Shown here: positions 46,798-55,544 of the stretch, piece by piece
How the letters are laid out: each line of letters begins with the position of its first letter
How positions within the stretch are numbered: position 1 is the stretch's first letter
NCBI GenBank assembly: GCA_014804485.1
Contig: JAAUZT010000020.1
Location: 2,396-59,973 of the forward strand
From: Lachnospiraceae bacterium
GTDB lineage: Bacteria; Bacillota; Clostridia; Lachnospirales; Lachnospiraceae
Length of the DNA: 57,578 nucleotides
Direction of reading: 5' to 3'
Position numbers and translations under genes: made by a program
The notes under the pieces: model-generated
Database searches by the model: none
What the model saw: only the letters and a program-made list of their open reading frames with translations
Told to the model about the DNA's origin: nothing

Positions 46798-48495
46798 ATG
46801 AACAAAAAGCCAAGCATCATCTCAATTTTACTTTTGTTGTGCCTTCTGCCCGCACTTCTATCTATTTCCGTCACCGTCATCACTTCATCCAGATATATGA
46901 AGAGCACTACGGAAAATGAGATCGAAAGCATGCTGGAAGTCACCGGATATTCCCTGCTGCAAACCTTCGACTCGCTTGATGCAGGCACCTACAGGCTGTC
47001 CGGGGATACCCTCTTCAAGGGCGGAACCAATCTTTCCACCAGTACGGACACCGTCGACTATATTAAAGAAATATCCGGCATAGAATGCACGGTGTTTTAC
47101 GGGGACACCCGTTATTTAACGACGATCACTGATAGTTCGGGAAACCGCGTGCTTCTGACGCAGTGCACCGATACGGTAAAAGAAATTGTTCTGAATCAGG
47201 GCAATGCATACTTCGCCAGAAATGTCAATATCGGCGGTCAGGATTATTATGGTTACTATATTCCCATCGAACAGAAGGACAGCGTTGTCGGCATGATGTT
47301 CACCGGCAAGCCCAGCGCGGAACTGGCCGCCGCCACCAACAGTTATCTGGTCTATATCCTTCTCATATGCCTTGGGCTTATGGTGATCATCTTTGCCATC
47401 GCCTTTGTTGTCGGTAAAATGATTACCAGGCAGATTCATATAATCCGCGACGCAACGGTTATGCTCTCCAAAGGGAATCTTAATTTCGAAATCAGTGATA
47501 ATAACCGTATCCGGGAATTATCCGATGTTGCACAAGCAGCGGAAAGTCTCCGCACGCAGCTTGTAAGCGTTGTGGAGATGATCTTAAGCTGTGCCGGCAC
47601 AGTGGACCATTCCGTGAACCTAGTCGATGACTCTCTTAGCAACTGTGCAAAGGCCGTCAAAGATTTAAGCGCCACCATGGAAGAACTCTCTTCCGGTGCC
47701 CAGAGTATGTCGGGCTCTGTTGATAAACAATCCCATGACATGAATGAGATCTCCGAAAACATCACTCAGATCGCCGAGAGTTCTAAAGCTACCCGGGAGG
47801 TGACAGAAACCGTTACCCGTGTCAGCAACACCGCTAAAGCTGCTCTGAACGACCTATTGAGTGCCAACAAATACACTACCACCAGCGCCGACAACGTCAT
47901 CATCAGCATTACCAGCGTCAGCAATGCGGTAAACCAGATCACCACCGCTGCAAAGATGATTATGGATATTTCCGGACAGACCAATCTGCTCTCCTTAAAT
48001 GCCAGCATCGAAGCTGCCAGAGCCGGTGAAGCGGGAAGAGGTTTCGCAGTTGTGGCAGGTGAGATCCAGACGCTGGCAGAACAGTCCAATTCTTCCGCAA
48101 AGCAGATTCAGGCAATCATAGAAGAAATCACTTCCAAGACCGCAGAATGTACGAAGATTGCCGCACAAATTCAGGATGCGGTCATCAAAGAAGCAGATGC
48201 CCTAAAGAGCGTAAGCCACAGTTTCGAGGATGTGGACGGTAATATTGCGGAGGCCGCCAGTGCAGTTAATACAATCTCAGACATCGTGGAAATCGTTGAC
48301 CGGAATAAGATCAGCGTTCTCGATTCCGTCAGCAGCTTATCAGGTATTTCCGAAGAAAATGCCGCGTCCGCGGAAGAAGCTAACGTTTCTACCGATGAAC
48401 TGCGGGCAAACATCGAGGATGTCGCGAAACAGGCGGACGAGCTTAAGTCCGTTATCGAGCAGTTGAATGACAGCGTCGCTTTCTTCCAGATATAA
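46798..48495 (+). CDS. Methyl-accepting chemotaxis protein
   Basis: 565 residues. Membrane helix at the N-terminus, an extracytoplasmic Cache-like sensor of about 150 residues, a second helix (about 180-205), HAMP, and the signalling domain with the conserved tip [20 protein letters not shown], then [13 protein letters not shown]. It would relay ligand binding to CheA/CheW. There is no C-terminal CheR-tethering pentapeptide. No other chemotaxis gene is in the window. The ligand is unknown; the position beside galactan genes suggests a sugar, as inference only. Confidence 0.95.
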   Translation: MNKKPSIISILLLLCLLPALLSISVTVITSSRYMKSTTENEIESMLEVTGYSLLQTFDSLDAGTYRLSGDTLFKGGTNLSTSTDTVDYIKEISGIECTVFYGDTRYLTTITDSSGNRVLLTQCTDTVKEIVLNQGNAYFARNVNIGGQDYYGYYIPIEQKDSVVGMMFTGKPSAELAAATNSYLVYILLICLGLMVIIFAIAFVVGKMITRQIHIIRDATVMLSKGNLNFEISDNNRIRELSDVAQAAESLRTQLVSVVEMILSCAGTVDHSVNLVDDSLSNCAKAVKDLSATMEELSSGAQSMSGSVDKQSHDMNEISENITQIAESSKATREVTETVTRVSNTAKAALNDLLSANKYTTTSADNVIISITSVSNAVNQITTAAKMIMDISGQTNLLSLNASIEAARAGEAGRGFAVVAGEIQTLAEQSNSSAKQIQAIIEEITSKTAECTKIAAQIQDAVIKEADALKSVSHSFEDVDGNIAEAASAVNTISDIVEIVDRNKISVLDSVSSLSGISEENAASAEEANVSTDELRANIEDVAKQADELKSVIEQLNDSVAFFQI

Positions 48496-48503
48496 AAAAA
48501 GTA

Positions 48504-48543
48504 AATTCCTGCGGAATTAACTTTGCGAGATTTGCTTCGCAAA
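48504..48543. repeat. Two small hairpins between the chemoreceptor and DUF3842 genes
   Basis: AATTCC-TGC-GGAATT (48504-48518) and TTTGCGA-N8-TCGCAAA (48522-48543). Neither has a T-run, so these are not clear terminators. Confidence 0.4.
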
Positions 48544-48586
48544 CTCGTGCACAATTTTGTAATATAAGCGGGAGGATTATTTCCCA

Positions 48587-48991
48587 ATGAAAATAACAAT
48601 CATAGACGGTCAGGGCGGCCGGATCGGGAGATCTATTATAGAACAGCTTAAGAAGAATCATGCGGATCTGGAGTTGTATGCCATCGGTACGAACAGCATC
48701 GCCACTTCGGCTATGCTGAAAGCCGGGGCTGACTACGGCGCTACGGGAGACAATGCGGTCATCGTCAATGCGGCGGACTCGGATATTATCGCCGGTCCCA
48801 TCGGCATCGTCTTCGCTAATGCACTGTTAGGTGAGATCACACCGGCCATCGCGGCTGCCATCGGAGCCAGCCGCGCCTATAAAGTTCTGATACCGGTAAA
48901 TCGCTGCAACCATTTTGTGGCAGGCTGCGCGGAAGCGTCGATGGGTGAGTATATCCGTATTGCGGTGGAGAAAATCGAATCCATGCTGTAA
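48587..48991 (+). CDS. DUF3842 family protein
   Basis: 134 residues. Starts with a Rossmann-like MKITIIDGQGGRIGRSIIEQ loop, then a GTNSIATSAMLKAGADYGAT segment and ends in IPVNRCNHFVAGC. Length and sequence fit DUF3842, a small family found in Clostridia with unknown function, probably nucleotide binding. It has a GGGAGG site before the ATG and follows the chemoreceptor by 91 bases. Confidence 0.85.
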   Translation: MKITIIDGQGGRIGRSIIEQLKKNHADLELYAIGTNSIATSAMLKAGADYGATGDNAVIVNAADSDIIAGPIGIVFANALLGEITPAIAAAIGASRAYKVLIPVNRCNHFVAGCAEASMGEYIRIAVEKIESML

Positions 48992-49127
48992 CATTTCTCT
49001 AACTGATTATAATCTGTTGTATTCCTGACAAGCGAAAGCTGTGACGACAGGCTTCTTGCAAGATAGTAAATCCCCCGCTTCTCAACCGGGTACCCCGGCC
49101 GGTAAGTATTGAAAACAAAAATATCGC

Positions 49128-49877
49128 TCACCGAAGCATTGCCGGCGTATAAGCGTAGCCTGATTTGTGTTCGAATGTGTCAAACACTTCCAACTCCTGT
49201 GCACCGTTTTCAGCCATTCTAAAGCCGTGAGAGGGCATGAAATAATCTCTGATATAAGCAAAGAGTTCCCATATCTCACATTTTTCCTTCGCCATAAGCT
49301 GCGCTGTGGATCTGTCTGTGTGCGCACGTATATATAATGAAGCAGGGTTTTTATATACATCTATGCCCTCGGGCTGACAGTCTGTAAGAACCTCTCGCAC
49401 AAAACCATAAGCACGGGATTCTTCACTACGCCAAAAATTTACGCTTAAATGAATATCGCTGACTGGGAGCACGGTATCTTTCAATAACTTACCATCAAAT
49501 GGTTTACCCTCTTCCATTACTGCATCGATTGCCGAGTTAAAACCGGATATATCCGAAAAGTCTTTTGCATATATGATCTTCCCCGCAAGGATGGCTGCGG
49601 GCTTTTCCACGATCTCAAAAACCGCTTCGTTGATTTTTATCGTTTCAATCACTTTTTCTCCAGTTTCGTTTTCGGTATCCAATAAGCAATCAATTGAAAC
49701 ATTCAGAACTGAAGCAAGCAGTTTCAAATTATAGACGTCCGGCAGGCAATCTCCGTTTTCCCATTTTGAGATAGCCTGTTCGGAAACTTCAATTTTTGCG
49801 GAAATTTCTTTTTGTGTCAGGTTGCTTCGTTTACGAAATTCTCTCAGTCTTTTTCCGAAATCTTTTTGATTAAGCAT
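49128..49877 (-). CDS. XRE-family regulator with GyrI-like effector domain
   Basis: 249 residues. Residues 5-65 are an XRE helix-turn-helix (FGKRLREFRKRSNLTQKEIS, VSEQAISKWENGDCLP). Residues 80-249 form a GyrI/AraC-effector-like small-molecule-binding domain (FEIVEKPAAILAGKIIYAKD, ending AQELEVFDTFEHKSGY). Likely a ligand-responsive transcription factor. It stands alone, with no obvious partner gene. Confidence 0.88.
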   Translation of the reverse strand: MLNQKDFGKRLREFRKRSNLTQKEISAKIEVSEQAISKWENGDCLPDVYNLKLLASVLNVSIDCLLDTENETGEKVIETIKINEAVFEIVEKPAAILAGKIIYAKDFSDISGFNSAIDAVMEEGKPFDGKLLKDTVLPVSDIHLSVNFWRSEESRAYGFVREVLTDCQPEGIDVYKNPASLYIRAHTDRSTAQLMAKEKCEIWELFAYIRDYFMPSHGFRMAENGAQELEVFDTFEHKSGYAYTPAMLR

Positions 49878-50068
49878 ACTTTTTCCTCTCTTTCTTGGCA
49901 GAACTTATATCTTTCTGAGATTATAGCATTCACCTAAGAGCAAGACTATTATCGATATATTTATTAAAAAAAGTAAAAAATCAACTCTGGGTTGATTTCA
50001 TAACGCATTAATTCAATTCTATGACAAAAGCAACGACTTTTGTCCGTATTACGTTCCGCACGGCAAAA

Positions 50069-50095
50069 AGGCTGCCAGCATTGTCTGGCAGCCTT
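50069..50095 (-). terminator. Terminator of the Cys/His-rich protein gene
   Basis: AAGGCTGCCAG / CTGGCAGCCTT, perfect 11-bp stem with a 5-base loop, followed on the minus strand by TTTTTGCC, about 30 bases past the stop. Confidence 0.92.
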
Positions 50096-50124
50096 CACTT
50101 CATCTTTCGTCCGAAATCACTCAA

Positions 50125-50469
50125 TTAATGGTGGCAATGCCGTCTGGTGCCACATCTGCCACGGGAAACCTTCCTGCCGGAAGTAGTCTTCCCGGAAGTT
50201 GAATCATCGGAAGCAGTATCGTCGGAAGCAGTCTCGCAGGAATAGTCACAATAACCATCTTTGTGGTCATATCCACAGTAATCATGACCATCATGGGTAT
50301 GCCTGCCTTCTTCCGTACATCCTTCCACCGTACATACCGGGCAGCTTGTATCTGTATCCGTTGCTACTGTCGTCCGGCTGTGATGCCCGTGGGCAGAAAC
50401 CGGCATAACGAAAACCATGGATACCATTGCCGCGGTCAACGCCGCCGTGAATAATTTTCTAAGACGCAT
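50125..50469 (-). CDS. Secreted Cys/His-rich small protein
   Basis: 114 residues. A signal peptide (MRLRKLFTAALTAAMVSMVF, cleavage after VSA) is followed by HGHHSRTT, then a cluster CPVCTVEGCTEEGRHTHDGH and DYCGYDHKDGYCDYSC, and an acidic Ser/Thr/Asp run ending in a basic RRHCHH tail. The six or more Cys and ten or so His suggest metal binding outside the membrane. I know no family. AAGGGGG lies before the ATG. The transcript begins with the bulged hairpin also seen at purL. Confidence 0.75.
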   Translation of the reverse strand: MRLRKLFTAALTAAMVSMVFVMPVSAHGHHSRTTVATDTDTSCPVCTVEGCTEEGRHTHDGHDYCGYDHKDGYCDYSCETASDDTASDDSTSGKTTSGRKVSRGRCGTRRHCHH

Positions 50470-50562
50470 GGTGTACGCCCCCTTTCTTGTTCATTTCTAC
50501 ATAAGGGCATGTGTGACGACACTCCCTCATGTCCCGCTTTTTCTATCTATCTTGTTTTATCC

Positions 50563-50621
50563 AGACATGACTTAGTTATACTTAGGCGACGTTCTCTGAC
50601 ACCTTAGTATAACTCATGTCT
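50563..50621 (-). repeat. Bulged leader hairpin of the Cys/His-rich gene
   Basis: On the minus strand AGACATGA-GTTATACT pairs with AGTATAACT-AAG-TCATGTCT, with the same AAG bulge as at purL. The inner part (AAGGTGTCAGAGAACG region) pairs poorly. The arm begins directly after the -10 box. About 93 bases separate it from the start codon. Confidence 0.75.
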
Positions 50622-50622
50622 T

Positions 50623-50651
50623 ATTATACTGCACGCAGATGCACTTTTCAA
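50623..50651 (-). promoter_or_regulatory. SigA promoter of the Cys/His-rich gene
   Basis: On the minus strand TTGAAA, a 17-base spacer, then TATAAT, followed by AAGACATG. The geometry is the same as at the purL promoter. Confidence 0.8.
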
Positions 50652-50708
50652 GGAATAAACGTAAGCTTCCAACTTAGCCATATGGAACTCCCTCTGCAAA
50701 ATCCGATG

Positions 50709-51275
50709 TTAACCGCCGCTGACCACAATGCACTTATCCCGGATTCCGTAAGCCTCAAAATACCGATTCTCCATAGGAATCCACTCCTGCTCGAAGCGTT
50801 GGTACATTTCCGCTCCGTTTCGTGCCAGTATTCTCCTCTTCTGCTCCCCTGCGGACACTTCCATAAAAAAGCACAGTTGATACGCATCCCCGAAATAGGG
50901 ATGACAGCTGTACGCGCCCTCTATAATATTCAATCTGTTCCATGAGACCTCACAAGGCTCTTCAAGCGCCATCCTGCGGCAGTCAAAACGCCGATAGGCA
51001 AAGCCTCCCTCATCCGCCAGATGATCCAGAACCTCCGCCCGAAACCGCTCATAATCCACGTTCCCTCCGGCCTGCGCATACCGTGCTGCGGTACGCTGTT
51101 CCGGACGCAGGAAGAAATCATCCATATGAAAAAGATTACAGTCATATCTGCGGGCAAGCTCTTCTGCCAGCGTTGTCTTGCCGCTGCCGCACATACCGTC
51201 AATCGCCATATTGACTTGTTCGGTCATGTCTGCATGCTCCAGTGCACTGTCAATCATGGTATAAATCTTATTCAC
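50709..51275 (-). CDS. Uridine-kinase-like P-loop kinase
   Basis: 188 residues from a GTG start at 51275, which follows GGAGGGTTCTT and overlaps the ECF transporter stop by 8 bases. Walker A IDGMCGSGKTTLAEEL, a substrate loop NLFHMDDFFLRPEQRT and a RKR-type lid (KRRILARNGAEMYQRF) fit the uridine kinase/phosphoribulokinase-like family. The substrate is not certain: members include nucleoside and vitamin kinases, and coupling to an ECF S component suggests it may trap the imported compound by phosphorylation. Confidence 0.82.
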   Translation of the reverse strand: MNKIYTMIDSALEHADMTEQVNMAIDGMCGSGKTTLAEELARRYDCNLFHMDDFFLRPEQRTAARYAQAGGNVDYERFRAEVLDHLADEGGFAYRRFDCRRMALEEPCEVSWNRLNIIEGAYSCHPYFGDAYQLCFFMEVSAGEQKRRILARNGAEMYQRFEQEWIPMENRYFEAYGIRDKCIVVSGG

Positions 51276-51828
51276 AAGAACCCTCCATCTCACGCTCCGG
51301 GGCATAATCATTCAGCACACCCGCCCTGCCGAGTGTGATCATAACAATCGGAATCAGTACGATCTGCAGTATGATACCCGGTATGGCATTAAAAAGCGCA
51401 CCGGATAGAAATATCTGCGTGGTAAATCCGCTTCCTGCAATGCCGTACAACGGAATACCGACGAGTCCCCACGCGGCTCTGCCGGCAATCATCGCGCCAA
51501 GAAGGCTCACGTAGATATAGGGAACCTTTTTCGGCAGCTTCGCATACAGAATACCTGTCATCAAACCATAGACTGCCAGTTCCACCGCCATCGCCGCTGC
51601 CGTAGGCATAAGCGGCGGCATACCAAACATAACGCTCCGAAGCAGAGGTGTCATAAGCCCGACTGCCAGACCATACTGCCAGCCGCAGATGAAGCCGCAC
51701 AACAGCACCGGAATATGCATCGGCAGGAGCATATTACCGATCTGTTGAATCTGTCCCGTCAGAAAAGGAAGGACAATCCCCAATGCCATAAAAAGCGCCG
51801 ATAATACAAGTTTACGTGTCCGTTTCAT
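51268..51828 (-). CDS. ECF transporter S component
   Basis: 186 residues from the ATG at 51828 (GGAGG 9 bases before). About six membrane helices; the start MKRTRKLVLSALFMALGIVL and the loops GNMLLPMHIPVLLCGFICGW match the ECF_trnsprt S-component family, which binds vitamins or related molecules and works with a shared EcfAAT module encoded elsewhere. The substrate cannot be read from sequence. The following kinase gene overlaps it. The leader contains a hairpin with a T-rich tail. Confidence 0.88.
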   Translation of the reverse strand: MKRTRKLVLSALFMALGIVLPFLTGQIQQIGNMLLPMHIPVLLCGFICGWQYGLAVGLMTPLLRSVMFGMPPLMPTAAAMAVELAVYGLMTGILYAKLPKKVPYIYVSLLGAMIAGRAAWGLVGIPLYGIAGSGFTTQIFLSGALFNAIPGIILQIVLIPIVMITLGRAGVLNDYAPEREMEGSCE

Positions 51829-51925
51829 AATCATTTTCCTCCATAAAAAATTGAGCTTCGCGGGGTTACAAGATTCACTTCGCGAACTTGAAGTTTGCAA
51901 AGCAGTTTCCCATATAATAAAAATA

Positions 51926-51968
51926 GGAAAGTACCCCGATACGCTTCCCGCATATCCGATTACCTTCC
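51926..51968 (-). terminator. Terminator-like hairpin in the leader of the ECF transporter
   Basis: On the minus strand GGAAGGTA ... GATATGC-GGGAA-GCGTATC ... TACTTTCC, followed by TATTTTTATTAT. It lies about 100 bases before the transporter start and about 180 bases after a strong promoter, a layout typical of an attenuator or riboswitch. It could alternatively end lacI transcription. Confidence 0.6.
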
Positions 51969-52041
51969 TGGTAAGTTAATATATTTGTTTGTAATAGTTT
52001 ATTTCACTATAATATCGAAAATCATCTGATTTACTTCTTTC

Positions 52042-52074
52042 GTAACTGTTCAGAATCCTGTTCTTCACAGTTAC
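52042..52074 (-). repeat. GTAACWGT hairpin in the ECF leader
   Basis: On the minus strand GTAACTGT-GAAGAACAGGATTCTGA-ACAGTTAC. The 31170 element carries the related GTAACAGT-GAAGCAAGGCTGA-ACTGTTAC, with the A/T pair swapped on both arms. Confidence 0.6.
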
Positions 52075-52152
52075 CTTCTTTCTTAATGACCTCTGTATCT
52101 TCCCTCGAACGCTTGGCGTCCCTGACGTCGGCTTCTGCCAACCATTGTGTCT

Positions 52153-52182
52153 ATTGTACTCTGTCCGGTAAATGTATGTCAA
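52153..52182 (-). promoter_or_regulatory. SigA promoter of the ECF transporter-kinase operon
   Basis: On the minus strand TTGACA, an 18-base spacer, then TACAAT, about 320 bases before the transporter ATG. The long leader includes the two hairpins described. Confidence 0.7.
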
Positions 52183-52232
52183 GTACACGCAGCCGCAAAT
52201 CTCTCATGCAAAATGCAATGTTACCATTCAAA

Positions 52233-53240
52233 TCAGCCAATCCCCCTCGTCGATTTCCGCATACGCACCTCGTACCCTAACAGTGTACGCCGCTCCACTT
52301 CCTCCCCGTCCAGCATGCGCAAAAGCGTCTCACACGCCTTTGTACCCAGTTCCTCCACATCAAATCGTATGGATGTGATGGACGGAATACGGTTTGCCAG
52401 CACGGTACTGTCATAGAAAGAAGCGATCTGTAGCTGCTCCGGTACAGCAATCTGCCTCTGCTGCAGGGTATTCAACACACAGCCGCACAGAAAATCGTCC
52501 ATGCATACGATACACTCCGTCTTTTCCTCCAGAAGGCTCTCCACGATCTCGTCCACCCTGCTGCCGTCACTCACATTCAGAAAAGTCTTCCTGCTGCCGT
52601 CCCATTCTTTTCTCTGCTTAAAAGCCTCTTCAAATCCCCGTAATCTGTTGCCCGTGACGATATGAGTCTCATCGCTCCCAATCAACGCAATGTTCCTGAT
52701 GCCATGCGCCAGCAGCTTAGCCGTCAGCTCCCTGCACGCACTCCGATGGTCGTTATCGACCTGCACAACCCTGTCGTCATCGGTGCTGCCCATCGCCACG
52801 AAGGGAATATCGCTTTCGATCAGGTACTTCATCGGCGCATCGTCCGCAAGTGTTCTGGTCAGGATCGCACCGTCAATCTTACGATTGGTCACCGCACGTT
52901 CCAGCTGGGATATATTATCCGCCGTCACCATGGAGATCAACACATCATATCCGTGGGCGGAAGCCGTCCTGCTGACGCCCAGCATACATTTCTGGAAAAA
53001 AGGCAGCTCCACAACATTGTAATCTCCCGGCAGCACCATGCCCAAATTAAAGGTTTTATTCTGCGCAAGCCCTTTCGCGATCACGTTTGGACTGTAATGA
53101 TGTTCCTCAATATAATCCAGCACCTTCTTACGGGTCTGTTCCCCGATTCTGCCCTTGCCGGATATCGCCCTCGACACGGTTGTCTTGGACACCCCAAGCT
53201 CCTGCGCTATATCCCCAATCGTCAAATTCTTATCGTCCAT
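52233..53240 (-). CDS. LacI-family regulator (galactoside locus)
   Basis: 335 residues. Helix-turn-helix LTIGDIAQELGVSKTTVSRA, then the hinge and a sugar-binding sensor domain (FNLGMVLPGDYNVVELPFFQ, IASFYDSTVLANRIPSITSI). Divergent from the GH42 gene; the operator at 53311 sits between them, over its own promoter region. A second copy of the operator at 46582 extends its likely regulon. Confidence 0.94.
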   Translation of the reverse strand: MDDKNLTIGDIAQELGVSKTTVSRAISGKGRIGEQTRKKVLDYIEEHHYSPNVIAKGLAQNKTFNLGMVLPGDYNVVELPFFQKCMLGVSRTASAHGYDVLISMVTADNISQLERAVTNRKIDGAILTRTLADDAPMKYLIESDIPFVAMGSTDDDRVVQVDNDHRSACRELTAKLLAHGIRNIALIGSDETHIVTGNRLRGFEEAFKQRKEWDGSRKTFLNVSDGSRVDEIVESLLEEKTECIVCMDDFLCGCVLNTLQQRQIAVPEQLQIASFYDSTVLANRIPSITSIRFDVEELGTKACETLLRMLDGEEVERRTLLGYEVRMRKSTRGIG

Positions 53241-53310
53241 AGCTCCCCCGATTAATCCAATTTCCCTTTACTGCCCTTCAAGTATATGATAGAATAACAC
53301 CAACATGCTA

Positions 53311-53328
53311 TGCGCAATCGGTTGCTCG
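53311..53328. promoter_or_regulatory. LacI-type operator between lacI and GH42
   Basis: TGCGCAATCGGTTGCTCG, a near-palindrome of GCAAYCGRTTGC type with the central CG of LacI/GalR operators. It shares 13 consecutive bases (GCGCAATCGGTTG) with the site at 46582. Confidence 0.75.
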
Positions 53329-53424
53329 TTTTAAGATTACCAGATATCGGGCTGATTCGCAAGATTTTTTACAATTTTAGACAGTAATGTACTCTCAAAA
53401 TCAGAAAGGTGAGGACGATAATCT

Positions 53425-55485
53425 ATGAAAACAGACAGACTCTTATTCGGCGCCGCATACTACGATGAATACCTGCCTTACGACAGGATTGAGACAGATA
53501 TGGAAATGATGGAGAAAGCCCACATCAACGTGATCCGTATCGCGGAATCCACATGGAGTACATGGGAACCGCAGGAGGGGGTGTTTGACTTCACACATCT
53601 GCACAGAATGCTGCGCGCTTCCGCGGCCCATGGTATCTCGGTAATCGTAGGTACACCTACCTATGCCGTTCCCACATGGCTTGCCGCGAAATGTCCCGCT
53701 ATCCTTACGGAGACTCACGACGGCCCTGAACGATACGGCCGCAGACAGAACATGGATATCACTCACCCCATATACTTGAAGCATGCCGAGATCATCATCA
53801 GACGCCTGATGGAAGAAGTATCTTCTTATGAACATGTCATCGGCTTCCAGCTTGACAATGAGACGAAGTCCTACGACACGTGCAGCGAATATGCCCAGAA
53901 GAAATTTGTAGAATACTTGAAAAAAGAATTTCACGATGATTTAGATGCCTTAAATCACGCCTTCGGTTTAGATTATTGGAGCAACCGCATCAATGCCTGG
54001 AAAGATTTTCCCGACGTACGCGGTACCATCAACGGTTCCCTAGGCGCGGAATACCAGAAGTTTCAGAGAAAACTGGTGACGGATTTTCTCGCATGGCAGT
54101 GCAGTATCGTACAGGAATATGCCCGCCCCGACCAGTTCATTACCCAGAACTTCGACTATGAATGGCGTAATTACTCTTTCGGTCTGCAGCCGGAAGTTGA
54201 CCAGTGGGAAGCCGCGAAACCGCTGACAGTGGCAGGTTTTGACATCTATCACCCTTCGGCGCAGGATCTCACCGGCAAGGAAATCTCCTTCGGCGGTGAC
54301 GTTGCCCGTTCCGTAAAGAAAGATAATTACTTCATATTGGAGACAGAAGCACAGGGTAATCACGGCTGGCTGCACTATCCGGGTCAGCTCCGCCTGCAGG
54401 CCTTCAGCCACCTTGCCTCCGGCTCTAACTCTGTCATGTACTGGCACTGGCACTCTATACACAATGCCATCGAATCCTACTGGAAAGGAATCTTAAGCCA
54501 TAATTTGAAAGAAAACGCAACCTACCGCGAAGCATGCACCATCGGCGCGGATTTTGCCAAGTACGGCGACCACCTGAAGAATCTGCGTAAGAAAGCCGAT
54601 GTTGCATTCCTGCTGTCCAACGAATCCCTGACCGGACTGAAGTGGTTTGCCATCCATCCCGACCTAAACTACAACGATATCGTCAGATGGCTCTATGATG
54701 CCTTCTACGAATTAAATATCGAGTGTGATATATTATCCGTGAACGATGTTGACCTTTTTAGTCAATATAAAATTCTGGTGACCCCTGCGCTCTACAGTGT
54801 TTCCGACACCCTTGTCGGTCATCTGAGACATTATACGGAGAACGGCGGAATCCTGCTTTCAACCTTTAAAACGGCATTTTCCGATCCCGTTCTGAAAATC
54901 TATCCGGATGACCAGCCGCACGGACTGACAGATGTGTTCGGTATGACCTACGATCAGTTTACTGACGGAGTCAAAGTCGGGTTAAAAAACTGTATTTTCC
55001 AAAACAGTACAGATCCGGTCAAAAATACTGCGCCTGCTGAGCCCTCTGCTGATTCGACCAAGCTGTCCGCAAAAGGTGTCCGCTACTGGATGGAGCTGCT
55101 CACCCCCACAACCGCACAGCCCCTTGCCGACTACGACCATCCTCACTGGGGCAGCTATGCCGCTGTCACCGAGAACCGCTACGGTGCCGGAACTGCGGTT
55201 TATCTGGGATGCTACTTTGATAAAACAACATTGAAAGATTTATTGACTTACATAGTCACCAAATCAGATGTTGCGTTTCCGGAAGTGCAATACCCTGTCA
55301 TAATCAAGCGCGGAACCAACGAATACGGCAAAGAGATCACCTACTATCTTAACTATTCCGATGAGCCTGCCACAATCACATGGCAGGGCAGGGATTCCGT
55401 ACTCCTTATGCAGGATCAACCGCTCAAGTCTGGAGATTCCTTATCCATCGAGGGATGGGGATTCATAATCATAGAGGAAATATAG
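53425..55485 (+). CDS. GH42 beta-galactosidase
   Basis: 686 residues. The barrel starts LLFGAAYYDEYLPYDRIETD; the acid/base is Glu146 in FQLDNETKSY and the nucleophile Glu306 in FILETEAQGNHG. The trimerisation domain and a small beta-rich C-terminal domain follow. No signal peptide, so it acts in the cytoplasm, removing terminal galactose from galacto-oligosaccharides, for example products of the GH53 enzyme. GGTGAGG lies before the ATG. Controlled by the divergent LacI protein. Confidence 0.95.
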   Translation: MKTDRLLFGAAYYDEYLPYDRIETDMEMMEKAHINVIRIAESTWSTWEPQEGVFDFTHLHRMLRASAAHGISVIVGTPTYAVPTWLAAKCPAILTETHDGPERYGRRQNMDITHPIYLKHAEIIIRRLMEEVSSYEHVIGFQLDNETKSYDTCSEYAQKKFVEYLKKEFHDDLDALNHAFGLDYWSNRINAWKDFPDVRGTINGSLGAEYQKFQRKLVTDFLAWQCSIVQEYARPDQFITQNFDYEWRNYSFGLQPEVDQWEAAKPLTVAGFDIYHPSAQDLTGKEISFGGDVARSVKKDNYFILETEAQGNHGWLHYPGQLRLQAFSHLASGSNSVMYWHWHSIHNAIESYWKGILSHNLKENATYREACTIGADFAKYGDHLKNLRKKADVAFLLSNESLTGLKWFAIHPDLNYNDIVRWLYDAFYELNIECDILSVNDVDLFSQYKILVTPALYSVSDTLVGHLRHYTENGGILLSTFKTAFSDPVLKIYPDDQPHGLTDVFGMTYDQFTDGVKVGLKNCIFQNSTDPVKNTAPAEPSADSTKLSAKGVRYWMELLTPTTAQPLADYDHPHWGSYAAVTENRYGAGTAVYLGCYFDKTTLKDLLTYIVTKSDVAFPEVQYPVIIKRGTNEYGKEITYYLNYSDEPATITWQGRDSVLLMQDQPLKSGDSLSIEGWGFIIIEEI

Positions 55486-55502
55486 TAAACTCAGACGCCA
55501 CA

Positions 55503-55532
55503 GACTGCGGGTGCCTTTGCACCTTAGCAGTC
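55503..55532. terminator. Hairpin between GH42 and the ABC permease
   Basis: GACTGC-GGGTGC-CTTT-GCACC-TTA-GCAGTC, between two convergent genes. The T-run is short, so termination is likely but not certain. Confidence 0.55.
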
Positions 55533-55544
55533 CGCTTTCCCTAC

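Noticed and set aside
51976..52188. 70-codon minus-strand frame in the ECF transporter leader
   Set aside because: Its start lies upstream of the promoter -10 box, no ribosome site, basic random-looking composition.
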